In this document: positions 1-7,500 of the stretch, piece by piece
How positions within the stretch are numbered: the first letter of the stretch is position 1
Layout of the letters: every line of letters starts with the position of its first letter
Assembly (NCBI RefSeq): GCF_000003605.2
Contig: NW_003116458.1
Location: forward strand, 360,008 to 370,201
DNA length: 10,194 nucleotides
DNA from: Saccoglossus kowalevskii
Lineage: Eukaryota > Hemichordata > Enteropneusta > Harrimaniidae
Reading direction: 5' to 3'
Program-made: the position numbers and the translations under genes
The notes under the pieces: generated by a model
What the model saw: only the letters and a program-made list of their open reading frames with translations
Told to the model about the DNA's origin: nothing
Databases searched by the model: none

Positions 1-24
1 GTGAACACTGGAACACTGGAAATG

Positions 25-58
25 TACACACACAGACACACACACACACACACACACA
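25..58. repeat. (CA)n microsatellite
   Basis: Dinucleotide tract TACACACACA with one G interruption at 35, then uninterrupted CA to 58. It is preceded by two tandem copies of GAACACTG (3-10 and 11-18). Confidence 0.95.
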
Positions 59-159
59 AAACGACAAAAGTGATTATAAGGGCAATCCTAGCGGAGCGGA
101 TCGCCAACAAAACGACAAAAGTGATTATAAGGGCAATCCTAGCGGAGCGGATCGCCAAT
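58..159. repeat. 51-bp tandem duplication
   Basis: Two head-to-tail copies of a 51-base unit, 58-108 and 109-159, beginning AAAACGACAAAAGTGATTAT and ending ATCGCCAAC or ATCGCCAAT. They differ only at the last base by eye. Each unit holds GGCAATCC, nine bases, then GGATCGCC, which can pair at 7 of 8 positions as a short hairpin. The unit starts within the end of the CA tract. No protein or RNA gene was recognised in it. Confidence 0.92.
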
Positions 160-1526
160 AAGGGATGGGTAGACGAGTAATCTGATAGCTATATTTAATG
201 AAATGTCTGTGGAAAGATTTCAAATGGTCATTATTACAATAAAAAATGCTTCTCATTGCACTGCTCATCAATATTTACCTACATTTTTGGGGGAAAATAG
301 CAAATGCGGAATCGCAGTCAACAAAACGTCATCGTGATGTCACTGAAAATAGTTCATCTCAAAAAGCATCAAGTGTACTCTTTTAGAATTCATTCGCACA
401 TACGCCAAACATTCGTTCATATATACTATATTTATTACGCCCACTTCTACCAGGATGTCGTGCCACGTCTAAATTTTAATAAATCTTATTCATAATACGG
501 TAAAATAGTATGGGGAGTACCTCGAGAAATTCTTTGTAATAATCCCGTGTTATGGTAATTTACGAATCAGGAATCAACAAATCGCTAATTTTATCTTGTA
601 TTAGTTGAACCGCAATAAATATTCGTGTTGATTCGCGGATTACGCTAACGCCAAAATCCTCGGGTCAAAACGTATTTAACGTTAGTGTGATTATTATTTT
701 TAACAAAATTACAAGACTGTGACTGAATTTTTGATTTTCGCTCGACTACGGTCTTTTGCCTCGGAGATGGGGAAACCAGAGTTCTTTTACTAGCTAAATG
801 GCGAAACTTTATCCACTTCGTGGGGCTGATTAATATATTGCAAGTACTGACTGGAGGACCACTCTCGGACAAGTTGGATACAAAGCCAATATTATCACTT
901 AATATGTTCTAGTGAAGAACATTTTAACACCTCTTTTCGAGTACTCCGTGGAGCAGATAACCCATTATTACACAATAAAAACTGCGAATGTCTTGAATTT
1001 GTGTTTGTTTCTTTAACTCTTTAGTGAAAACTCTAGATGTTTTAACCCAGCAAATTATACACCTAAAAGCGTTTACTCACTGCAGATAAGTCTAACAATC
1101 GCATAACGCGCCTAGTCGTAATATTTACCTTTAAGGTTGCATACCAAACCTTTCACCAAGTGCTCGGACATGTACTACTACAGTTACCACAGTTAGGTTG
1201 AGTTCATATGTTACACCCAATGTCAAGCTTCGTTTCAGAACAAGCTTTGATGATGGCTGAATCTTCATTAAAACAAGGCTGGCATTTCTCGTCCTAATTT
1301 ATAACTAATACTTTAATCCCAAAATAATTGGCACAGCCAAACCAATTTCCTGAACTGAAGTCAGAGGAAATTTCATTTTCACCAATTTTTGAAGATTTGA
1401 GTCTTACACATTAATGCACAATGTTAATTAACAATTAACTAAGTTGTAGTAATTCATTACGTAAAATATAATTGGAATGAGTAGACACAATGAAGTACAA
1501 GAAGTGAAGCTGATGCCACAGTTAGA
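160..1526. other. no gene recognised
   Basis: About 1.4 kb of AT-rich sequence downstream of the BHMT-like gene's 3' end. Short ORFs on both strands have no family motifs and no repeats of note. It may be intergenic. Confidence 0.6.
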
Positions 1527-1532
1527 TTTATT
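1527..1532 (-). promoter_or_regulatory. second candidate poly(A) signal AATAAA
   Basis: AATAAA on the minus strand about 107 bases after the BHMT-like stop. It is an alternative to the hexamer at 1582-1587. Confidence 0.3.
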
Positions 1533-1581
1533 ATATAGACTTATTACAATACGAGAAATTATAGACGAATTAATAGATTCT

Positions 1582-1587
1582 TTTATT
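1582..1587 (-). promoter_or_regulatory. candidate poly(A) signal AATAAA
   Basis: AATAAA on the minus strand about 50 bases after the BHMT-like stop codon. Its position suits the end of the transcript. A second AATAAA lies at 1527-1532. Because such hexamers are frequent in AT-rich DNA, which one is used, if either, cannot be told from sequence. Confidence 0.4.
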
Positions 1588-1638
1588 ACTGAACTTGAAG
1601 TCCAACGTAAAATCCAGCAGTTTCATTACATAACCGTG

Positions 1639-1729
1639 CTATCCGTCAAACTTATCTATTTTTGCCAGATCGGGCGCACCAACCCTCCCCGCGGCAGGGT
1701 TTAAATTCATCCAGTATTCTTTCGTGATT
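1639..1729 (-). CDS. BHMT: BHMT-like terminal exon, shortened C-terminus
   Basis: This exon is 91 nt including the stop. It is entered after TTACATTTCAG, contributing the one base that the preceding phase needs, and it ends at TAG (1641-1639). It reads [15 protein letters not shown] and then [18 protein letters not shown] carries the equivalent of human Trp352, and the Arg of AAGR that of Arg361. The next positions are Val-Gly rather than Pro-Tyr. The protein stops about 31 residues before the human C-terminus; there is no usable splice donor in the exon, so this is probably the true end or a derived truncation. Confidence 0.85.
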
Positions 1730-4700
1730 CTGAAATGTAATAACAAATGAATAATAAAATTAGACAATTTAAACGACTTTATTGATTCATATACGATTAG
1801 AATAATACAATTTAACGGTACATGTACTACCTTATAGTGTTTGGCGTCTGCATGCATGCTTTGTTAACGTGTGTGAATTGAACAACACATAGGTAACACA
1901 TAATATTATCAGGTTGTGGTTACACAAACATAATTAGGTTCGCCCTTACTTCAGGGCAGTAACCACAATTTGTCACTAAATATAAAAGGTGACAGGACTA
2001 GACTAAACTAGATTATTTGTATTTGATTATAAGAGTGGCTTATTCTATAAGCTACTAAAATATAATATTAACGGCAAGTATGTCATGAAATGAAAATATT
2101 GTCCCCAGAACAGAGGAGTAAAACAACGCTGTATAAGTAAACTACAATGACACTACAATAAACTACTAGTATTTATCATCATAAGCATGTTTATTCTCAA
2201 GTAAATAACTAGACGTTTATATTTATATTCACGTCCAGCATTTGAGGGTAACTTGCACCTCCTGAACAACCTCAAAAAACAGACCTGATGAGTGTGACAT
2301 CGCAGTACAGTCAACATGCAATTCTGAGTGCAGAACTATAATAGTTTGAGATAGCTGACAGTGTTGTAAATCACCTACAAATTTATGTATGGACGTATAC
2401 TGTAGGATGATGATACTACATGTGTGTATGAAGTCATGTATTATTATACCTACCTATGTGTCAGGGATTCGAAGCTACTTTGCGCCATATCTATCCCCCA
2501 CAGTGAGTTTTTATCATGGCCCGGTGGGCGGAATCCTCTCTCTTCTGCCAACTATTAATTAAAATAGGATAGGTTATAGCACCACGTTTCAATTCAAAGG
2601 CCATACATCGTCAGTATTACAAATAATGCACAGTGTATTTGCTAATTTAGCTAATATATTCTATACACTTTCACTTGACAATTCTGTGAGTTAAATGAAT
2701 ACACTTTCCTATCAAATAACGTATCATGAATACGTACCTCCTCTGCATCGCCCTGATATGATATGGTTCGAATCCACAGCATCCTCCAATGTAATGTATC
2801 CCTAATTCATAGGCTTCACGTGCAAACTTGTGTGCTTCAGCCCGTGTTATTATACGAGATTCCATAGCTGAGAGAATAAACGAGTATCAATTGAACTTAC
2901 TACTACCTATAACATAATCCCCATGCCAGTCGAAAAAAGAGTTACTTTCAATTTTAAAACCCCAAGGCCTGTCAACGGGCATTTCTGGGAGTATTTGTTT
3001 TATCTTTATAATAAAGGTTTTCCAAGTTATATTCAGAAACAATAACTGTAACCTGGTAGAAATGACAAGACCAATCACCTTCCTAAATTACAATCAATGA
3101 AGTTAAATCACTAACTTACAACACCATACATATAAGAAGTGATGTCTGGTGGTAAATAAATAACTGGCAAAAATGTAATTAGATTGCATTAGTTTATAGA
3201 TTTTTTATGCAAATAATATAATCTGTTCTGGATACTAAATCTCATCTTACCAAGTGGATATTCTGGCAATGCCATATACCCTCCAAAACTTTGGTTAGCC
3301 TCGTGTGTGTAGAACCCAACTGGTTGTGCCATCAGAAAAGGCTTCAATCCAGCTTCATCCAATGCAGACTTTATTACTTTCATAGTTTTTATACAGTTTT
3401 CTGGATCAAATAGGCAGTTTATGCCCACCAAATCAGCACCTGTAACAGCAGTAATTAATTATTCATCAGTATGTCAACCAACATTTTTTTCAAATAGCCA
3501 TTACTGTCATTATCTGATTAACAATACATGTATAAATAACCAAGTAGACTAATACTAATTATTAATATACATGTAGTAGCTACATTCAGCTACATTTAAA
3601 GCATGTCAATTTTGTAGTATGAAAATAGAAATGAATGGTGCTTATCAACAAAACGAATTTATAGATGCATCTATGATATATTAGTTAGAGGTAAAGGGTG
3701 AACAACTCGAACAAGTACACAGCTTCAAATATCTTGGGTCAACAATCCCAGAAGATTGTTTCCAGCGAAACAGAAGTCAAGAACAGAATTATATTTAATG
3801 GCAACCAGTGCCTTGGCACGACTTCAAAAAATATGGGCTGCAAAGAATATTTCTGGCAAACAAGATTAACCTAATGCGAGCAGTAGTAGCGTCTGAGATG
3901 CTCTACGGATGCGAAAGCTGGACTATGACAATGACGAAAATAAATGCATTCAAAATGAAATGTTACAGAGGACTCTTTGGTATCACATGGCGACAAAACA
4001 TTCGAAACTAAGAGGTATAAATGAAACTAAAAGACCAACTGAAAGAAGGACAATAGAACATCTAATTGAAACAATTAAGAAAAGAAAATTGCAATTTTTT
4101 GGACACCAATCGAGGAAAAACAGTCTAACAAAACGTATTATGCAAGGGAAGGTTGAAAGATGCAGAAACAGAGAACGGCCAAGAAGAGAATGGGAAGACG
4201 ACAGACGAGAGCAGCTTTATCATCTTGCTGATGACAGATTGGGCTGGAGGAGGTGCGTCTGGTCATGGGTGCACCAACGGCCTCCTGAAGCTATGGACTA
4301 AAGAAGAAGAAAGAAGATGTAGAGCGAAACAATTTTAAATATTCTATACTGAACTTTTCAAGCTAAACGATTTGGTTCTTCACACCATCATGGATAATTG
4401 AATATTGTCGTTTAAAATTGATAGGAAATATTCTTCACAACTTGATTGATCCTTGTATCATCAAAACCATACACAAATATTAGAATCTTTATTTTATAAG
4501 CCCAGCACGGTTTGTAGATATTTGCTTGAACGTAATGAATATTTATAACCTTGATAAAGCTGACAATTTTGATTCGTGTTGATGATAGGATACCAGTAGT
4601 ATTTACAACACAAGTTAAATGTAAGTTATATACGCCTCTGAAAGCAAGGTTTGAATTGTCACAATGGACATCAATGTCATTATAATGCTAATTTAAAAAA

Positions 4701-5887
4701 TCAAATAAATTAATTACATCATGAAATAGCTTCTAGTACATGCCTGATTTAGCCATTCTGATAGCACATTCTGCTGTGCTAACCCCATTCATGTCTCCCA
4801 TTGTTGAGATTCTCATAGTTGCAGCTACGGGTTTTCCATATTTCTTCATGACTTCAACACCCCACTCAAGTTCCTCCACGTGACCAAAAAACTGAAACAT
4901 ACATTAAATATTATGATATACACAACTATATATACTGTTCATTTTAGTCATAATATTGAAATCAAAACATTAACTAGTATTGGTTTCATTATTATTCATC
5001 AAAACATCTTGATGAATGCTTATACTATCAAAACAACAAAACCATTTCCTTCTTTTTTAAATTTATCAGTTTAAAAATGAAACAGGTTGGAATTTGTTTA
5101 TTTCAACTAAAATTTATAAATAAATAGAAGAAAAAAATGATCATTGAACAGATTCGTTTGCTTCATTTTATAATCACAATCTGTCATTTTGACACAAGTT
5201 GTTGACAGACGTTTCATGACCATAATGTAATGGTATTCATTTGATGAAGATTTTTTTATGTGCCCAGGTGTGGAATCATTATACATGTACATCATTGCTA
5301 CTCACCTCAGCCAGCATAAAATCGACGTCCTTTTCAATGAAAACCTCACATTGTTTATCAAACTCTTTCTGTACAACTTCTTTCCCCAAACCTTTCATGT
5401 AGCCAGGTGTTGGTGATATGCCACCACATACCAATGCATCGCCCTCGTCTGCCACTTGTCTAGCAATGTCACATGCAGCGTTGTTCAACTGTTTACTCTG
5501 TTAATTAAATTAATAAACTAAGTTTGAACAGAAACAAATCAAACCACAGTACCTATAAGTCAACAAATATAATTCAATGTGTAAGAGAAAGTTGATATAA
5601 CATGAGTAAATGTTCAAATTATGCACAAGCCTTGTGTTATATATTTTAAAAACCAAGAATAAATTAGTGGATGTGCATTTTACTTTGGTCCAACTGCTAA
5701 AGGAATCTCCATATAAACATGCAAATCACAAAACCAACAAAATATTTTACCGTGATCTTGCCAACATCTTCTGAAACACTTCTGTCCGACACTCCTTTAT
5801 GTTCTAATTTATCGTCTGTTGAGTAGAATGTGAATGCCTGCACAACATCAGCACCTGCGCGGACAAACTCGCGACTAAGTTGTCGAA
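1639..5887 (-). CDS. BHMT: BHMT-like gene, seven 3' exons (5' end not found)
   Basis: Hand-spliced gene for a betaine-homocysteine S-methyltransferase-like enzyme. The family moves a methyl group from betaine to homocysteine, giving methionine and dimethylglycine, in a cytosolic zinc-dependent TIM barrel. Coding exons are the complements of 5751-5887, 5306-5497, 4744-4891, 3251-3439, 2738-2867, 2454-2551 and 1639-1729. All introns are GT-AG except the third, which is GC-AG. Phases match at every junction once one missing base in exon 5 is allowed for. Visible family motifs include [46 protein letters not shown] and KEYW.NL. The coding length is about 985 nt, equivalent to roughly residues 56-375 of the ~406-residue human enzyme. 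The N-terminal ~55 residues are absent from the window. The frameshift makes pseudogene status possible, but the lack of any other break across about 325 codons argues for recent damage, an assembly error or compensatory splicing. Confidence 0.9.
1914..1968. repeat. 10-bp inverted repeat with nested hairpin
   Basis: TTGTGGTTAC (1914-1923) and GTAACCACAA (1959-1968) are perfect complements. Inside, GCCCT (1942-1946) and AGGGC (1953-1957) form a second stem with a six-base loop, one base from the outer right arm. It lies in the last intron of the BHMT-like gene. Confidence 0.85.
1971..1994. repeat. 6-bp inverted repeat
   Basis: TGTCAC (1971-1976) and GTGACA (1989-1994) flank 12 AT-rich bases. 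It adjoins the 1914-1968 hairpin. Confidence 0.7.
2034..2056. repeat. near-perfect 10-bp hairpin
   Basis: AGTGGCTTAT (2034-2043), a three-base loop, then ATAAGCTACT (2047-2056). Nine of ten positions pair. It is the third hairpin within 145 bases of the last intron. Confidence 0.8.
2454..2551 (-). CDS. BHMT: BHMT-like exon 6
   Basis: This exon is 98 nt, with 32 codons plus two bases. It is entered after TTAATTAATAG and left at CATAG before GTAGGT in phase 2. It reads [11 protein letters not shown], then NSLWGIDM and ESLTHR. The human counterpart runs LAPERGFLPP, then SWGSGLDM and VRARA, leading into the dimerisation hook. An in-frame TAG immediately before the TTG fixes the 5' limit. The second half ([11 protein letters not shown]) differs from the vertebrate HTKPWVRARA, so this is a diverged paralogue or an invertebrate-type subfamily. 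A second AG 14 bases inside the exon (start at 2537) is in the phase that would absorb the upstream deletion. Confidence 0.82.
2738..2867 (-). CDS. BHMT: BHMT-like exon 5 with one-base deletion
   Basis: This exon is 130 nt, entered in phase 1 after TTCTCTCAG and left at GAG before GTACGT. It encodes [20 protein letters not shown] and then the hallmark [14 protein letters not shown], whose adjacent cysteines match zinc ligands Cys299 and Cys300 of human BHMT. After HIRA the DNA reads GCGATGCAGAGGAG. The family continues AIAEE, which would need one more base between 2746 and 2747 (GCG ATn GCA GAG GAG). With that base the exon ends in phase 0 and joins the next exon's LAEERGF perfectly. As written, the frame shifts and meets a TAG 20 codons into the next exon. 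The GGTTCGAATCC visible here on the plus strand is coding (GFEP), not a tRNA B box. Confidence 0.92.
2868..3250 (-). other. BHMT-like intron 4
   Basis: Intron of 383 bases, GTAAGA to CTCTCAG, AT-rich. No repeat or RNA was seen. Confidence 0.85.
3251..3439 (-). CDS. BHMT: BHMT-like exon 4, first zinc cysteine
   Basis: This exon is 189 nt, entered in phase 1 after GTTACAG and left in phase 1 at a strong GTAAGA donor. It encodes [15 protein letters not shown], in which the Cys of GINC matches human Cys217, one of the three zinc ligands. It continues through [19 protein letters not shown] to MALPEYPL, matching the human LMSQPLAYHT and DLPEFPF segments. The fit to the family is continuous with no gap or stop. 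The preceding intron is 1304 bases and carries an antisense LINE fragment. Confidence 0.93.
3620..4319 (+). mobile_element. LINE 3' fragment, antisense in BHMT-like intron 3
   Basis: Remnant of the C-terminal part of a non-LTR retrotransposon endonuclease/reverse transcriptase. Recognisable blocks in order are [14 protein letters not shown] (about 3710-3755), [18 protein letters not shown] (from 3798), [20 protein letters not shown] (about 3868-3930), [11 protein letters not shown], and [13 protein letters not shown] to RPRREWEDD (about 4077-4205). They occur in the order expected after the reverse transcriptase catalytic core. They lie in different frames, so there are at least three frameshifts (near 3770-3800, 3855 and 4010-4050). 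The last frame ends at TAA 4299-4301. A purine tail AAAGAAGAAGAAAGAAGATG (4300-4319) follows directly, as expected for the 3' terminus of a LINE with a simple-repeat tail. The 5' boundary is approximate. The copy is 5'-truncated and dead. Confidence 0.85.
4742..4743 (-). other. BHMT: GC splice donor of a GC-AG intron
   Basis: The exon 3 to exon 4 intron begins GCATGT after ATCAG and ends TTACAG at 3440. Reading frame and family alignment across the join leave no other workable donor. GC-AG introns are a known minority class handled by the major spliceosome, usually with a strong remaining consensus; here the preceding CAG fits that consensus. Confidence 0.8.
4744..4891 (-). CDS. BHMT: BHMT-like exon 3, ends at a GC donor
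   Basis: This exon is 148 nt: 49 codons plus one base, entered after TTTCAG in phase 0. It begins [15 protein letters not shown] and contains KPVAATM, matching human YFEHVEEAVWAVE and KPVAATM. The first residue is Phe where the human enzyme has Tyr160. The exon must end at TCAG, because joining that G to the next exon (GT GCT GAT) restores the family's [10 protein letters not shown]. The intron therefore starts GCATGT, a GC donor. Using the GT four bases downstream would add bases that bring an immediate in-frame stop after the junction, so that choice is ruled out. Confidence 0.9.
4892..5305 (-). other. BHMT-like intron 2
   Basis: Intron of 414 bases, GTGAGT to TTTCAG, AT-rich. Small ORFs in it show no family features. 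Confidence 0.85.
5306..5497 (-). CDS. BHMT: BHMT-like exon 2
   Basis: This exon is 192 nt, exactly 64 codons, in phase 0 on both sides. The acceptor is TTAATTAACAG and the donor a strong GTGAGT. It begins [20 protein letters not shown], which is nearly identical to the human [19 protein letters not shown] segment. It continues [13 protein letters not shown] and ends VDFMLAE. The closing Glu corresponds to human Glu159, a substrate-site residue. The CAG acceptor is preferred over the AG two bases further on because only it keeps phase 0 and the family's residue spacing. Confidence 0.93.
5751..5887 (-). CDS. BHMT: BHMT-like exon 1 of those visible
   Basis: This exon is 137 nt. It is entered after a TTTTCAG acceptor in phase 1, and it ends ATCACG before the donor GTAAAA in phase 0. 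It encodes 45 full codons beginning [16 protein letters not shown], which lines up with human BHMT from Arg57. AFTFY contains the equivalent of Tyr77, a betaine-site residue in the human enzyme. After DKLEHKG there are about six more residues than in human BHMT (around VSDRSVSED), a surface segment that varies in the family. A preceding exon ending in phase 1 must supply the start codon, the DGG motif and the GPWTPE loop. I searched the minus strand to 10194 for these motifs by eye and did not find them. Confidence 0.9.
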
Positions 5888-6399
5888 CTGAAAATAAAGT
5901 AAATATAATTACCACTGACCCCATATCCCACACGAGAAAGACAGGATATCAAATATACTCATCTGCATTAGCTTTGTGGTCGATAATGCCTGCTCACAAA
6001 AATATATGTGACACAGAGCAACAAAAGCTGATAACGTTCTCTTTTATTCACTAGATTATGGCAGGTATACTCTAAAGACCACGTGGGAAAATTTATGGTG
6101 AAACTACATTTACTAGACTCCAATTGCCAATTTTTATAGGTATTCACATTGTCCTCACTTAAGTCATACAAACTGGCTTATTAATAGTTCGGGGTAATTG
6201 TAGTTATCAAAACAATGGTTATTCGCCAAAGTCACATCTGATCCATTGAAATATTGATCAGCAGAGTACATATCTCTCATGGCGAGATCTACCTATCAAT
6301 AACACAAGGTTAAAGTTCCTGCTGAGACTGATGCTAAAATTCAGGAGTGTAACAATCACAACTTGATGAGGTATGGCAATTGAGTTTTAAGTCATCTAA
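5888..6399. other. upstream of first visible exon, no gene
   Basis: AT-rich sequence just 5' of the first visible BHMT-like exon, either its upstream intron or lost 5' flank. I looked here for an exon with the DGG or GPWTPE motifs and found none. Confidence 0.6.
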
Positions 6400-7500
6400 T
6401 ATTTGAATCACTAGACATCCAGTGTTGTGTACATAAGTTGTGCATTTTCAAACCAAGCTTATATGCTTTGCTCATGAGTGTTTTACTGGCAAATCCCATA
6501 TCCACATTTTGATGACAAGAGTGTATCTCCCTAGCTCGAGTAAACAAGCTGGATTGGGAGCCCTGCTATTTAATTTTAGCAAAATCTTGCAAAATGTGAT
6601 GTGTATTTTTTTTCACTGGAGCTGCAAAGTTACACAAATCCTTTGTGTGTTTAACGATGTCACCTGACCATATTTCTCTACAGTACGGTATGACTTGTTT
6701 AATTACTGCACCAAACATTTTCACATGAATTGGCAATGCGATACATGATTCCGAAAAGATAGTATTTGGTTCATTTTGAAGCAGTCTTTTAAAGCCTTGT
6801 TTTCAGATGTAGTTGTGTTTTATCTAATCTGCCTGTTATATTTAAATATATATCTCAAGATAAGTGTATGAAATTACTCTTTCTAACTCTTCATTGTTGA
6901 TATAAAATTTAAATTTGGTTAGACGTTTACCTGCTTTATTGAAAATTATTACTTTTGATTTAGTAATATTAATTCCTAGCTTCTATGTCTTAAATTGCAT
7001 GGTTGCAGGGCGTTAATAGCATTATGTAGGCCATATTTTGAGAGCAAAAGCAGATAATCTGCATAAAATAGGCATGCAAGCTGTTGTTTAACAGAGTTGG
7101 TGGACCATTGTGCAAGGAAATTCTTTGTTCTGTAATTTCATTCATGTATAAATTAAAAAGCAGGGGACTTAACCCACCTCCCTGTCTAATGCCTTTCTCA
7201 ATATGGAAAGTATTGGCCAAACCATTTTTAATTTTCATACATTCTATTAGCTTTTACAATGTTTCAGTGTTCAATGTTGCTGAACTTATGTTCATCGCAT
7301 GTCAGATGGAGTCAAAAGCTTTTTTTGAAATTATAAAACAACCAAAGAGATACTTTCCGCTATACATTTATTTATTCAGCAGCTGTTTTAGCACAAGGTA
7401 GGCAGTTAAGTCAGGCACTCTCTAAACAGACCAGCAAAGGATTCATTTTTTGTTCTAACAGCTCTCCATACTCCACTGTGTACCTCATTGAATAAACTCA
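6400..7500 (-). mobile_element. LINE reverse transcriptase relic
   Basis: Second, unrelated-looking non-LTR element, in the same orientation as the BHMT-like gene. Blocks in order on the minus strand are LFNEVHSGVW (about 7490-7460), YLVLKQLLNK (about 7405-7375), KYLFGCFIISKKAFDSI (about 7360-7300), GIRQGGGLSPLLFNLYMNEI (about 7195-7135), CLFYADYLLLLSKYGL (about 7075-7030), KSKVIIFNKAGKRL, YINNEELERVISYTYL (about 6905-6860), HVKMFGAVIKQVIPYCREIW (about 6725-6670) and NSRAPNPACLLELGRYTL (about 6560-6505). These are the classical order of LINE reverse transcriptase motifs and the segment after it. Stops (for example after KAFDSI) and several frame changes show it is inactive. The catalytic YADD motif reads YADY. 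Weaker resemblance continues to about 6400. No 3' tail was identified. Confidence 0.82.

Larger units (their letters stand above)
1730..2453 (-). other. BHMT-like last intron
   Basis: Intron of 724 bases, GT-AG. Apart from the hairpin cluster at 1914-2056 it holds nothing recognisable. Confidence 0.8.

Noticed and set aside
1477-1704. Plus-strand 75-codon ORF with an acidic, leucine-rich start
   Set aside because: It overlaps the antisense of the BHMT-like last exon and 3' flank, has no family motif, and its end is just the complement of coding sequence.
2763-2773. GGTTCGAATCC, an exact tRNA B-box sequence
   Set aside because: It is the complement of codons for GFEP in the conserved [12 protein letters not shown] motif of the BHMT-like gene, with no A box or tRNA fold around it.
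2454-2867. Splicing exon 5 directly to the last exon, skipping exon 6
   Set aside because: The uncorrected phase permits it, but exon 6 has clear family matches (ERGF.PP, WG..DM) and matching phases once the missing base is allowed, so skipping is not the ancestral structure.
7084-7401. Plus-strand ORF of 105 codons
   Set aside because: It is the antisense shadow of the minus-strand LINE reverse transcriptase.
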